In this document: one piece after another, positions 7,614 through 16,423 of the stretch
Numbering within the stretch: the stretch's first letter is position 1
Layout: each line of letters opens with the position of its first letter
Origin: Methylocystis sp. MJC1
GTDB taxonomy: Bacteria; Pseudomonadota; Alphaproteobacteria; Rhizobiales; Beijerinckiaceae
NCBI RefSeq assembly: GCF_026427715.1
Contig: NZ_CP107559.1
Location: 62,001 to 126,000, forward strand
Direction: 5' to 3'
DNA length: 64,000 nucleotides
Position numbers and translations under genes: made by a program
The notes under the pieces: generated by a model
The model's database searches: none
The model's input: only the letters and a program-made list of their open reading frames with translations
What the model was told of the DNA's origin: nothing

Positions 7614-10487
7614 TCAGAAGTCGATTACGAGCCTGTTCAGGCTCGACGCCGAGATGACGTCATTATGGATTTCGCACGGCCACCCATCCGCCTGAGCCTT
7701 TTTGGCGCCCGGATATCGAAAAGTAATTCTTTCCGGCGCGGGCCCCGTGAGGGTCATTTCCACCGTTGCACGTGACTGCCTGCGCTCCGCTCTGAGATTG
7801 ACAAGTCCGAAGTTGGTTGGCAACTCACGCAGCGTGATCCCTTCGCCGTCCCACCAGGCATCCGGGACGGCTCGGAAAAGCTCGAGCGTGTTTCCATCTT
7901 CCCTCAACAGCATCCGCCGGATCGCGGTTGCGAATTCCGCTCCGATCCATGTGTGCGGCATGTCGCCGATGTAGTCAGGCGATCGCGGCGAAGCCCAGGC
8001 GACCTCGGCTGATTGCCGCCACCCACTTGGGCGTCGACAAGCAAGCGCCGCCGACAACAGCCTGAAAGCGTCTTCAAAGCGCCCCAACGACGCGAAGGCG
8101 TTGAGGTTACGTATAGCGTAGGGCGGATAGCTTCCGTCGAAATCAGGCCTGCCGAACAGCTTGATGCGCGCCGCAGAGATATCATAGGTCGCCTGGATGA
8201 ATTCGGCAGGGAGGACATCTTCCACCCGGCAGGGCTCGAAGGCGACGGAGGTCGAAGTTGGATCGACGTCCTCGCGATCGGCAGAGCCATGGATAACGCC
8301 GATGCCCAACGCTTCAGTCGTTATGCGTATGGAGCGCGCCAAATTTGCGGCGAACTCCTCGCCTTTCGCCTTCGCACGTGCCGCGACGGCCATGTCGCCG
8401 ATCTCCGTGGCGAGGTATCCGCAATTTCGCCATGCGCTCAAAGCAAAATAATCATCCCAATAGCTGTAAGATGGTTTGCTGTAGCCCTCATGACTGATGG
8501 ATGGAGCCAAGAGGCCATGGAACCGTGACTCTGGCGTATGCAATGCATTCGTCCTTGCGCAAAGCTCCTCGATAAATTTGGTCGCCCGTACGACGGGTTC
8601 GAAAATCGCGCGTAGGAAACGCTGATCACGCGTAACTCGATAAACGTCGGCGGCTATGCCAACAAACTCACCTTGTGAATCGAATTCGATGTCGCTTCCG
8701 TAACCTCTATTGACGCGGCCATCCAGATTCAGGATCGGCGGCACCATGCCGTTCTCATAGATCCGTTTGGAATACCAGACGACATAGGCCTTGGCTTCTT
8801 CGGCCAAGCCAGCCCAGAGCAGAGCAAGAGCTTGTGAAGAGCCGTCGCGAATCCAGGTGCGATCGTAATTGCGCGGACCGGGCTTAAAGGCATGACGCGT
8901 CGAGTTGATGAGGATAAACGCCGTTTGTGCTTCGACCGTGTCGCTGACTTCTCGGTCGCCCACCGTAATTTTGCGCGGCCCGATCTTGTCCCGCCAAAAG
9001 TGAACCACCTTGTCATGAATGAAATTAAAATCCAGGTCCGCGCATGGATCGACGTCGTCCCACATGGGTGACGAGATTACAAAAGCGACGCTCTCTCCCT
9101 GACCGAGTAAAAACACGAACTCGCAGGCGGCGCTGAGCAGGCCTGAGCATGAACGAAGGCTTCGAGCGGTCTGCTTGGGCGCGTTCTGGATCAGTCTGAC
9201 CACGTCTCCATTATCGAAATCCGCGATCGAAACGATGTCGGGCTCGTTCGAAACGGCGAGGTAGACCCTGTCGTTGACCCAGACCGTCCGTTCATTGACG
9301 GCGATGGCGTTAATGATGGCGTGGCCGCCATGTTGCCAGTACGGGTTTATCTGGACAGGCCGCACGACCAGGACGAGGGCTCCTTCGAGCGGAAAGCCGC
9401 TTCGATTTGTGATGCGGTATTCCACCAACGCCGCGCCGGCATGGGCAAGGGCTGTTGCGTGAAGCTCGACATCCTGCAGGGACCATGTGACGCTTGGTAT
9501 AGGAAGCGAGCCATCGACAAGGGATTGGCTTACGGCAACGCTGGCGGGCGCTCCATTCAGGATCCCACCCAGCCGCAGCAACGGCGTAATCTGAGGGGAT
9601 TCAGCTTTCGGCTCCAGATTGCCGTATTCATCGAACAGCGCTTCCTCGGAACGGCTCGTTTCCCCCACCACGGTCCAATAAACCTGACGACCCAACAGAG
9701 CCTGCGGGTAAAGATCGGCGCGTCCCGCCTGGGCGCCTCGCTCCAATTGGCCAATCGGCATGCGATCCTTGTTCAGAATACGAACCTTGAGTTCGTTGAC
9801 GACGGCGCCCTCGGGCGAGCTGGTCGCGTGCACGGTCAGGCGGACATAACGGCTGGTCGCGGAGCGCCACCAGAAGCTATCAATATCGCCATTGCCCGGG
9901 GTGATGCGGCCGACCTCGCCAAAGTTTTCGCCGTCGTTGGAGAGATGCACGGAAAAATCGGTCCCGCATGTTTTTCCCCATTCGATCAGCGCCCCCAAGG
10001 GATACCGGACGTAGCCGAAATCGACTGTGATGCTCTCGCCGGGGCGGAGAGTGACTGGGGCATAGCCGAGCGCTGCAACACGCCCCTCCTCCACAACCGA
10101 TGCCGCCTCGGCGGGACTATAAAGGTTGATTTCCACGATCTCGAATGATCGCGCCGGTTCTAGATTGCCGCATATCCAACGCACGAAGCGAGCCGCGACT
10201 GGCGGAAAGGAGAAGAGTTCTTGTCCGCCTTCGCCATGGCGAGTCTTACAAAGATGGGCCCAAATTTTGCCGTCGAGCGAGGCCTCGAAACCGTATCTTT
10301 TTGGGGCCTGCTTGCCCCAATAAACTTCGAGCCCGCCAAGGATGACGACTTTGCCAAGGTCGATCTCCAGCCAGGGTTTCTCGGAGAGCTCCGGTCGCCA
10401 AGACGTGGTATACTTGTCGTCGACGGCAAGCGCGGGGTCGCTGCTGCTGGCCGTGATCCTCCACCGGGATTTGTGCGGAATATTCAC
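7614..10487 (-). CDS. F5/8 type C domain protein with six-hairpin glycosidase-like catalytic region (957 aa)
   Basis: Residues about 5-125 form a discoidin/F5/8C-like carbohydrate-binding domain (ALAVDDKYTTSW; PWLEIDLGK; ARFVRWICGN); a second, more divergent one spans about 145-240 (ESITVDFGY; SRYVRLTVH). A beta-sandwich linker leads to an (alpha/alpha)6-like region from about 520 to 880 (NYDRTWIRDGSSQALALLWA; SYWDDYFALSAWRNCGYLA; DMPHTWIGAEFA) and a C-terminal beta domain. The organisation suggests a glycoside hydrolase acting on a polysaccharide, but substrate and exact GH family are unknown. No signal peptide. The start is GTG 10487, with a stop codon three codons upstream and no clear ribosome-binding site, so the 5' end may be eroded. 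The stop lies 22 bp from the IS6 repeat. Confidence 0.75.
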   Translation of the reverse strand: MNIPHKSRWRITASSSDPALAVDDKYTTSWRPELSEKPWLEIDLGKVVILGGLEVYWGKQAPKRYGFEASLDGKIWAHLCKTRHGEGGQELFSFPPVAARFVRWICGNLEPARSFEIVEINLYSPAEAASVVEEGRVAALGYAPVTLRPGESITVDFGYVRYPLGALIEWGKTCGTDFSVHLSNDGENFGEVGRITPGNGDIDSFWWRSATSRYVRLTVHATSSPEGAVVNELKVRILNKDRMPIGQLERGAQAGRADLYPQALLGRQVYWTVVGETSRSEEALFDEYGNLEPKAESPQITPLLRLGGILNGAPASVAVSQSLVDGSLPIPSVTWSLQDVELHATALAHAGAALVEYRITNRSGFPLEGALVLVVRPVQINPYWQHGGHAIINAIAVNERTVWVNDRVYLAVSNEPDIVSIADFDNGDVVRLIQNAPKQTARSLRSCSGLLSAACEFVFLLGQGESVAFVISSPMWDDVDPCADLDFNFIHDKVVHFWRDKIGPRKITVGDREVSDTVEAQTAFILINSTRHAFKPGPRNYDRTWIRDGSSQALALLWAGLAEEAKAYVVWYSKRIYENGMVPPILNLDGRVNRGYGSDIEFDSQGEFVGIAADVYRVTRDQRFLRAIFEPVVRATKFIEELCARTNALHTPESRFHGLLAPSISHEGYSKPSYSYWDDYFALSAWRNCGYLATEIGDMAVAARAKAKGEEFAANLARSIRITTEALGIGVIHGSADREDVDPTSTSVAFEPCRVEDVLPAEFIQATYDISAARIKLFGRPDFDGSYPPYAIRNLNAFASLGRFEDAFRLLSAALACRRPSGWRQSAEVAWASPRSPDYIGDMPHTWIGAEFATAIRRMLLREDGNTLELFRAVPDAWWDGEGITLRELPTNFGLVNLRAERRQSRATVEMTLTGPAPERITFRYPGAKKAQADGWPCEIHNDVISASSLNRLVIDF

Positions 10488-10731
10488 AAGGCGCTACTTC
10501 GGCTCGTTTGGCCTGACCCTAACAAACGCGCGCGATTTTGTCTCCGCAGCAAGCCTAGGGCTCGATAAAATTCAGCCTCGTGCCGGCGTAGCTTTGTTGC
10601 TCTGCGAAGCGAAGCGGTAACGCTCAGAGGACCGTTAGGCGTTGGTTCAACGCAACAAGTGGCCTCAACATTGTTCCGCGCGCGTGAGCAGAGGCCGCGG
10701 GCGCCATCTCCGGAGTTTGGGCTCTAAACAC

Positions 10732-11448
10732 TCAAAGTTCGCCGTAGGGTTCATCAAACTCTGGCGTCTCAGGCTGCTCTTCGTCCTCCGCGATCCCAAC
10801 GTCTACCCCCAGCACGCCGTCGAGTTCCATGCCGATGTCGTCGTTTTGCTCTGGCCGCGTCAGCCCGCCCGCCTCCAACGCTTCAAGGTCCGGCAGATCA
10901 CGGAGGCTTTCGAGTGCGAAAATTTCGAGGAAACGCTTGGTCGTCACCCAGGAGATCGGCGCGCCTAGCGCCGGCGCGCGCGGTCCGGCGTCGATGACGC
11001 CACAGCTCTTCAGCCGGCCGATGACGTCGCGGCTGATCTCGCGCCCGGCAAAGCGGGACAACGCACCGCGGGTGATCGGCTGTAGATAAGCGATGGCCGA
11101 GAGCGCGACCATCTCGAGCTTAGTGAATTCCGGCGCCCCGACATGCTTGGCGCCGTCGAGGGCGCGCAGCGCCGCAGCGTGGCGCGGCCGTGTGCGGAAT
11201 TGCCAGCCGCCGGCGACGCGGACGATCTCATAGGGCCGCGGGCGCAGCTCGGCGTCGATGTCGGCGAGAAGATCGTCGAGCCGGCAGGCGGCGCCGACGA
11301 GCTGGGTGAGCGTCTCGCGCGGGACCGGCGTCGGGGAGGCGAAGATCGCCGCCTCGACGCGCCCCATCCATTCCCGCCAGCGCAGACTGTCGGGAAGCTC
11401 GGCGAGCCCGCGGTCGAATTCCGCAGACGGGTTGCGGCGGCGGCTCAT
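10732..11448 (-). CDS. scpB: ScpB-family segregation/condensation protein (plasmid type)
   Basis: 238 aa from ATG 11448 (MSRRRNPSAEF); an upstream in-frame ATG at 11490 is less likely. It has the two winged-helix domains of ScpB: IFASPTPVPRETLTQLVG near residue 34, and LEMVALSAIAYLQPITRGAL near 113, with GWQFRTRP between. An acidic tail of about 45 residues (EDEEQPETPEFDEPYGEL) extends past the usual fold. ScpB is the kleisin-associated subunit of SMC-ScpAB condensin, but no ScpA or SMC gene is here, so this copy is an orphan. It sits in an array with a DUF1403 gene and recombinases near repABC, suggesting a role in replicon maintenance. Confidence 0.85.
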   Translation of the reverse strand: MSRRRNPSAEFDRGLAELPDSLRWREWMGRVEAAIFASPTPVPRETLTQLVGAACRLDDLLADIDAELRPRPYEIVRVAGGWQFRTRPRHAAALRALDGAKHVGAPEFTKLEMVALSAIAYLQPITRGALSRFAGREISRDVIGRLKSCGVIDAGPRAPALGAPISWVTTKRFLEIFALESLRDLPDLEALEAGGLTRPEQNDDIGMELDGVLGVDVGIAEDEEQPETPEFDEPYGEL

Positions 11449-11527
11449 GGGCGCCCGCCCGACGGACGGGACGAGCGAAGGGCTTTCCAAGATTCTCGGC
11501 CGGCGCGCATCTGTCGTGGGTCCCCTG

Positions 11528-12613
11528 TCACAGTCCGTAGATCCTGAAACTTTCGCGCCCGGTCAGCTCGCGCGCGCCGCCGAGGTCGACGAGCCGGTCG
11601 AACAACCGCCGCGCCGCGCGATCCGACATGCCGGTCGCCCGGGCCGCGGCGGCGGGCGTGACGCCGTCGTCGGCGAGCAGCAGCGCGACGACGCGGCCAG
11701 CGGGCTTGGCGCGCAGTTTTGGCAGGAGGGCGACGAGCGTCGTCGCCCTCCGCTCGAGATCGACGGCGGCGAGATGCACGTCCGCCGCGGCGCGCGCATA
11801 GGCGCGCAGCGCCGCGCTCGGCCACCCAGAGTCACCGGGGCGCAAGCGCCGCCCCGTCGCATCGCGCATCTCACTGACCCGCGGGGCCAGCAAGGCGAGC
11901 GGTCGATCCCAGCCGAGTCGTTTTGCGAGCACCAGATCGGCCGCCCAGAGCGCCAGGAGCTCGGCGGTCTCGGCGCGCGCGCCGTCCGCCCCTGCCCGGC
12001 GCGCAATTGCCGCCGCCGCGGCGATCGATCGCCCGAGCGGCTCGCGGGCGCCGACGACATGGGCGCGAACGATCTCGACATAGGCCGTCACGTCGCCACT
12101 CAGGCCCAGCAGCTCCCCGGCGCGTTCGACGTCGTCCTGGTCCCCCTTGAACCGCGCCGCCCCGAACAAGCGAAACAGCGCGTAGAGGCGGCCGGCGGGG
12201 CTGAGCGCCGCCGCCGGGGCGGCGAGCGCTAGCGCGTCGCGCAAAGCGGCGTCATCCTCGCGCAGACGCGCCGCCTGCGCGCAATGCGCCGCCGCGGCGC
12301 GCGCCTGGCGCGCCCGCAAGACGCCCAGGAACGACGGCGCCTCCCCCTGCCCGCCTGTGACGACGGCGTCGAGCGCGGCGAGACTGGCGCCGGCGAGGAC
12401 GGCGGCCTCGACGTCGGACATGCTGTCGAGCGCGCCGGCGGGGGCGCGCGCCCATTTCGGAAAGGCGTTTGCTGGCAAAGCGTTGCGCCCCGCCTCGTCT
12501 GCGCCGGCGGCGGGTTTTTTGCGGGGACGGTGAGCGAATGGCGCGAGGGCGGTCACGGGAGCGGCGCGGAGAATCGACGTGCATGAGCCTAGCCGACTGC
12601 GGCGCTTATGCAA
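11528..12613 (-). CDS. DUF1403 family protein
   Basis: 361 aa if read from TTG 12613; a GTG 19 codons further in (about 12556) is another candidate. Alanine- and arginine-rich, almost wholly helical. ALPANAFPKWARAPAGAL followed by AAVLAGASLAALDAVV matches the opening of DUF1403 proteins, a family found mainly on alphaproteobacterial plasmids. The C-terminal 70 residues look like a winged helix (GVTPAAAARATGMSDRAARR, then FDRLVDLGGARELTGR). Function is unknown; the terminal region suggests DNA binding. It is upstream of scpB in the same direction with an 79-bp gap, so the two may be co-transcribed. Confidence 0.75.
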   Translation of the reverse strand: MHKRRSRLGSCTSILRAAPVTALAPFAHRPRKKPAAGADEAGRNALPANAFPKWARAPAGALDSMSDVEAAVLAGASLAALDAVVTGGQGEAPSFLGVLRARQARAAAAHCAQAARLREDDAALRDALALAAPAAALSPAGRLYALFRLFGAARFKGDQDDVERAGELLGLSGDVTAYVEIVRAHVVGAREPLGRSIAAAAAIARRAGADGARAETAELLALWAADLVLAKRLGWDRPLALLAPRVSEMRDATGRRLRPGDSGWPSAALRAYARAAADVHLAAVDLERRATTLVALLPKLRAKPAGRVVALLLADDGVTPAAAARATGMSDRAARRLFDRLVDLGGARELTGRESFRIYGL

Positions 12614-12656
12614 GCACTTTTGATTAAAAACCGCCGCTCTTGTCGTCTACTATTTA

Positions 12657-12683
12657 TGTCCGATAATGTGCGCTTATCGGACA
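12657..12683. promoter_or_regulatory. Perfect dyad TGTCCGATAA-N7-TTATCGGACA
   Basis: Two perfect 10-bp inverted arms (12657-12666 and 12674-12683) flank a 7-bp spacer TGTGCGC. It lies between the DUF1403 start (minus) and the former start of the first recombinase gene (plus). Either an operator controlling the divergent genes or, because arm and spacer lengths fit the architecture of tyrosine-recombinase core sites, a recombination site. I saw no second copy in the window. Confidence 0.6.
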
Positions 12684-12767
12684 CATTGGGAAACCCCCGC
12701 TAGATTGGCCGCTAAGCCCCTTTTCGGCCGCCCTCAGCGCGCCGAGGCGTCGGATTTTAACGCCCGA

Positions 12768-13023
12768 TGTCGGCCCGTCGCGAATTGTGAGATTCGGGCG
12801 GTTTCTCGAATTTTTGGCGCATGATTGTGAGACTGGCGGCGCACAATTGTGAGACCGGCGAGTCGGAATTAATGAGACTGAGTCGGGTGTCGGCGAGCCA
12901 TAATTTGTGGAATTTGCCGTTCGACGTGGCCAGCCCGCTCATAATTTCGGGATTTTGATTCACAATTCATGGGACAAAACGAGCCGAAATTTGTGGGACT
13001 CGCGCATAATTTATGGAACTGCG
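12768..13023. repeat. Left-end array of about nine transposase-binding-like repeats
   Basis: Related sites with consensus near CAYAATTNNTGRGAHT recur at about 12779, 12818, 12840, 12865, 12898, 12938, 12959, 12985 and 13005 (for example CACAATTGTGAGACCGG, CATAATTTGTGGAATTT, CACAATTCATGGGACAA). All face the same way. The innermost four overlap the 3' end of tniQ and encode its last 19 or so residues, so binding sites and coding sequence are superimposed. Confidence 0.75.
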
Positions 13024-14010
13024 CTGCAAACGCCTCGGTCGCGGAGGTTTTCGGGCCGCCTTGGCGTCGGTCAGGCGCCGCAACTCGACGTCGATGCGCC
13101 GACGCGTCGCATAGGGCCAGGACTCCAAAATTCGGCGTAGGCTCGTTTCCCCCTCGGCGTCGGCCGCCGCCAGCGCCGCCGCGGCGTGTTCGACGGGGTT
13201 TTCGGTCAGGCGCGCCACGCCGACCGCCAAAGCGTAGTTCTGCAAGAGCGAGCCGCACGCGAGAGCGGCGAGCCCAGGGCGAACCGGCTTGGCGAGGACA
13301 GGCGCGAAGCGATTGTATTCCGGCGCCACGACGAGCAGAGCCTGTCGGGCGATCGGCCGGGTCAGAAAGGCGTGGTTGGCGCGCCGCGCCTCCAGCGAGA
13401 GCCGCGGCTGCTCCGCCAGGGACGGCGGCGACGGACGACGATAGGAGGCGGTGAGGAATCGCAGCAGATCTGGAACCGTCGGCGCGCCCGTCTCGCCGAC
13501 GGCGTCGCGATCCTCGGCCCAGGCCGCCAGCCGGGCGGCGCCGCGCCTGGCGAGAGGATCGAGGCGTTCGAGAACGCTTTCGGGAAGAAAGCTCTGCATC
13601 GGCCGCTTGTCGCGCGCCCACAGCCGGACGCCGTGCACGGAACACCAAAACGTCCAGGGCAGCGCCGCGTTCTTGCGGCCGATCGCGGGGGTCTTGGCGC
13701 AGCGCGGACAAAAATATCTGGCGCTCGGCGCGATCAGGAAACGGGCGTGCGGCGCCAAAGCGGCGAATGTCATAGCGTCGATCGTTTGCGCGCTCAACCC
13801 GACGCGCACGCCGATCAAGGCCCCCTGCTCCGCCGACAGGCCCTGTTCCAGCGTCAGCGCCGAGACTTCCGCGGTCCCGAAATGGGCGAGGAGCGCATTC
13901 GCCGACATGCCGTAAATCCCCGCAACCCGCGACAGCCATGACGACAGGCGCTCCTCGGCCGCCGGTCGCGGCGCGACAGGGAAAAGCGAGGCGAGCGCCT
14001 CTGCCGTCAA
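12967..14010 (-). CDS. tniQ: TniQ family transposon protein
   Basis: 347 aa. The N-terminal TniQ domain begins near residue 14 (PAAEERLSSWLSRVAGIYGM) and holds a zinc-ribbon: CPRC near 116 and C-x2-H (WCSVHG) near 140. The C-terminal half is arginine-rich. TniQ/TnsD-type proteins act as target-site adaptors for Tn5053/Tn7-like transposition, bridging the ATPase TniB to DNA. ATG 14010 overlaps the tniB stop (ATGA), indicating translational coupling. The last residues (YARVPQISARFVP) are encoded by the left-end repeats. Confidence 0.85.
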   Translation of the reverse strand: MTAEALASLFPVAPRPAAEERLSSWLSRVAGIYGMSANALLAHFGTAEVSALTLEQGLSAEQGALIGVRVGLSAQTIDAMTFAALAPHARFLIAPSARYFCPRCAKTPAIGRKNAALPWTFWCSVHGVRLWARDKRPMQSFLPESVLERLDPLARRGAARLAAWAEDRDAVGETGAPTVPDLLRFLTASYRRPSPPSLAEQPRLSLEARRANHAFLTRPIARQALLVVAPEYNRFAPVLAKPVRPGLAALACGSLLQNYALAVGVARLTENPVEHAAAALAAADAEGETSLRRILESWPYATRRRIDVELRRLTDAKAARKPPRPRRLQRSSINYARVPQISARFVP

Positions 14011-14888
14011 ACGGCCTCCCCCAGGAGCGACGATGTCGTTTTGGCGTCCTCGAAATCGGATCCCATGATCCGCTCCTCGCCGCTCACGATGGCGGCGACG
14101 GCCAGCCGCGTCATCAACGAAAAGATCGCCGCCGTGACGCCGCCCGTCGTCTCGAGGATGCTTTTGAGCGCCCGCTCCCCGATCTCGCTTTCCCGGCGCA
14201 ATGGCAGAGTGCGCTGCAAACTTCCGATCAACGCCGCGAAATCCTGGTCGTTCCGCCAGGGCGGGAGGGCGATGGCCTCGAAGCGGCGCACCAGTTGTTC
14301 GTCCGTCCTGAGTGAATTGCGGGCTTGCTGGGTGCCGACGCAGACGAGCGGAATGCGCAGCTCGTTGCCCAAGAACCGCAGCATGTTGAGAAACCGCGCC
14401 TGCTCGCGCACAGTCCCCGCCCGCAGACTATGGACCTCGTCGATGACCAGCATGCCAGGCTGCGCCTGCTCCAACACGCGCAGCGCCGCGTTCTCCAACG
14501 CGCCCAGCGTCGGTCGGGTCGGCTCCGGCGCGCCGATCGCCGCCAGGAGCCGCTTGTAAAAGCGGGCTTCGTCCGGACCTGAGACCATCTGGACAAGCAC
14601 GACCGGCATGCGCTTGAGCCCGTTGACGGCGTCGAAATGGGCGGGGTGATCGCGCGCGAACTTTTCGACGATCATCGTCTTGCCCATGCCGGATTCGCCG
14701 ACAATCAACAGATTGGGCATGCGGGCCCGCCGCGGAAACGAGATGAGGTCCTCGAGCATCGTCAGCGCCTGCTGCGCCCGCGGGTAGTTGATCCACCGGT
14801 CCGCGCGAATCCGGCGGAGGCGCTCGTCCGAACTCAAGGCCGCGACCGGACGGCTCGAGGCGAACAAATGCTCAAAATCCTCAGTCAT
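14007..14888 (-). CDS. tniB: TniB-like AAA ATPase transposition regulator
   Basis: 293 aa from ATG 14888, which overlaps the tniA stop by 8 bp. Walker A GESGMGKT (about 64-71), Walker B MLVIDEVH (about 153-160), sensor-1-like CVGTQQARNSLRTD and an arginine-rich box VRRFEAI. TniB/TnsC-type ATPases form filaments on target DNA, activate the TniA transposase and provide target immunity. It belongs to the three-gene operon. The in-frame extension to 15005 overlaps tniA heavily and is rejected. Confidence 0.88.
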   Translation of the reverse strand: MTEDFEHLFASSRPVAALSSDERLRRIRADRWINYPRAQQALTMLEDLISFPRRARMPNLLIVGESGMGKTMIVEKFARDHPAHFDAVNGLKRMPVVLVQMVSGPDEARFYKRLLAAIGAPEPTRPTLGALENAALRVLEQAQPGMLVIDEVHSLRAGTVREQARFLNMLRFLGNELRIPLVCVGTQQARNSLRTDEQLVRRFEAIALPPWRNDQDFAALIGSLQRTLPLRRESEIGERALKSILETTGGVTAAIFSLMTRLAVAAIVSGEERIMGSDFEDAKTTSSLLGEAV

Positions 14889-16392
14889 CCCATTCCTCCA
14901 CCTCGAAATAGGGCAGGACCAGCGGCGGGTCCGCCGCCCGCGGCTCGGCGGCCTGCGGGACCTGGATTGTCTTCGGCAGCGACGAACTGGGACGCCGCGC
15001 CGCATCGCGCCGCATCGCCTTGGTGGTGCGCACCGCCTCGTCCACCAGGGCGCGCTGAGCGAGGATCGTCGAGAAGATCAGTTCCTCGTCGACCGCCCGG
15101 CGGCCCGCCTCGCGCAAGGCCCGCAACGCCGCCCGCTGCTCCCACAGCGCGATGGAAGGCCGCGTTCGATCGGCCGGGCGCGCTTCGAGATACCCCTCCC
15201 CCACCCGCACGAAGACCACCGAGAGGTCGCGCGGATCGTATTTCACCGTGAGTTTTTCGGGGCCCCGCCCCATGTGCCAGCGCAGCTCGTCCGACCAGTA
15301 GCGGATGTGATGGAGATGCAGGCCGTCGCGCTGCAAAACGCGCTGCTCGGCGGGAAGGAAATCGATCAGGAACCGCCTGACGTCGCTGGGCATGCGCACC
15401 GCGACCTCACCGATGCGAGCCCGCCAGACCGCCGCCGGCGGCGCCCCGAGCGCCTTGTGGATCCGCGCTTGATAAGCCCCAACAATTTCAAGGGCGAAAT
15501 AGGTCTCGAGCTCGCGCAAGGTCATCACCGCCTGCCGCTCCGGATCGAGATCGCCGCGTTCGCGGATGTTGGAAAAATGCGACCCGGGAATGAGATGGAC
15601 CGCCCCCATCATCGTCCCGATCAGCCGCTCGATGTGGCCGCCGAAACGAGGCGTTCCCGGCGGCCGATAAACGAGGTCCACGCCGTGTTCGGCGCAGGCG
15701 CGCTCAAAAGCCAGCGCATGGAATTCGGCGCCATTGTCGACATGGATGATGCGGGGGATTCCCCGCGCCGGCCACTCCGCCTCGATCCCGCGCGCCGCCA
15801 GCCAACGCGTCTTGTCCATCACCGCATGGGTCAGACACAGCGCGACCGCCGCCAGCGAGGGCGGATCGAGCGACAGATGGAAGCCCATCGCCATCCGCGT
15901 GGCGACGTCGATCGCCAGCGTCAGCGTCGGCCGGCCAATGGGAAGCCGCGTGATGGGGTCCACGACGGTCACATCCACCTTGGTGTGATCCATCTGCACG
16001 ATCGCCAGTGGCGCGGTCGCCTCCAGCGTTCCCGGCGTCGCCAGAAAAACCGGCTCCGACTTGCCCTTGCCTTCCCGCTGTCGGAGCAGTTCGGCCTCGT
16101 CCTGGCGATCGAGCCAGCGACGCAGACGGCGAATGGACGGAACCGGGAATCCCTGGCGTCGACAATCGGCGGCGACCTCGGCCCAGAACCGCGTCAACGT
16201 GGGACGCCGCCGCGTCGCGTAAAACTCCCGAAACCGCTTCAACCACCGAAACAACGTCGTCCGGCCGACCCCGAGCGCGGCCATGGCGTCGCGGATTTGC
16301 TCGCCCGAAGGCCGCTCCGGCAGCTTGGAGAGAACCTCCGCCCGCCGTTGCGCCGCCGCCCATTCGTTCGGGTCGATGTCGCCAATATCCAT
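14881..16392 (-). CDS. tniA: TniA/TnsB-like DDE transposase (Mu-type integrase core)
   Basis: 503 aa from ATG 16392 (MDIGDIDPNEW). N-terminal helix-turn-helix domains (GVGRTTLFRWLKRFREF; PSIRRLRRWLDRQ) precede the rve core with Asp135 (VQMDHTK), Asp219 (HVDNGAEF) and Glu255 (GGHIERLIG): a D-D-35-E spacing. A Mu-transposase C-terminal beta-barrel follows (KLTVKYDPRDLSVVFV). The C-terminus (about 455-503, PLVLPYFEVEEWDD) is the expected TniB/TniQ contact tail. First gene of the tniABQ operon, reading inward from the right end. All catalytic residues are present. Confidence 0.9.
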   Translation of the reverse strand: MDIGDIDPNEWAAAQRRAEVLSKLPERPSGEQIRDAMAALGVGRTTLFRWLKRFREFYATRRRPTLTRFWAEVAADCRRQGFPVPSIRRLRRWLDRQDEAELLRQREGKGKSEPVFLATPGTLEATAPLAIVQMDHTKVDVTVVDPITRLPIGRPTLTLAIDVATRMAMGFHLSLDPPSLAAVALCLTHAVMDKTRWLAARGIEAEWPARGIPRIIHVDNGAEFHALAFERACAEHGVDLVYRPPGTPRFGGHIERLIGTMMGAVHLIPGSHFSNIRERGDLDPERQAVMTLRELETYFALEIVGAYQARIHKALGAPPAAVWRARIGEVAVRMPSDVRRFLIDFLPAEQRVLQRDGLHLHHIRYWSDELRWHMGRGPEKLTVKYDPRDLSVVFVRVGEGYLEARPADRTRPSIALWEQRAALRALREAGRRAVDEELIFSTILAQRALVDEAVRTTKAMRRDAARRPSSSLPKTIQVPQAAEPRAADPPLVLPYFEVEEWDD

Positions 16393-16423
16393 GGACCGCC
16401 TTGCTGTCTCGCAGCAATCTGGT

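Noticed and set aside
8013..10148. Long plus-strand frames at 8013-8528 and 9321-10148
   Set aside because: Antisense to the 957-aa glycosidase-like gene, which has coherent domains.
11143..12232. Plus-strand frames of 134 and 324 codons
   Set aside because: Mirror frames of scpB and the DUF1403 gene in very GC-rich DNA; composition is Arg/Pro/Ala noise.
13186..13941. 251-codon plus-strand frame opposite tniQ
   Set aside because: Shadow frame; tniQ has a zinc ribbon and operon coupling.
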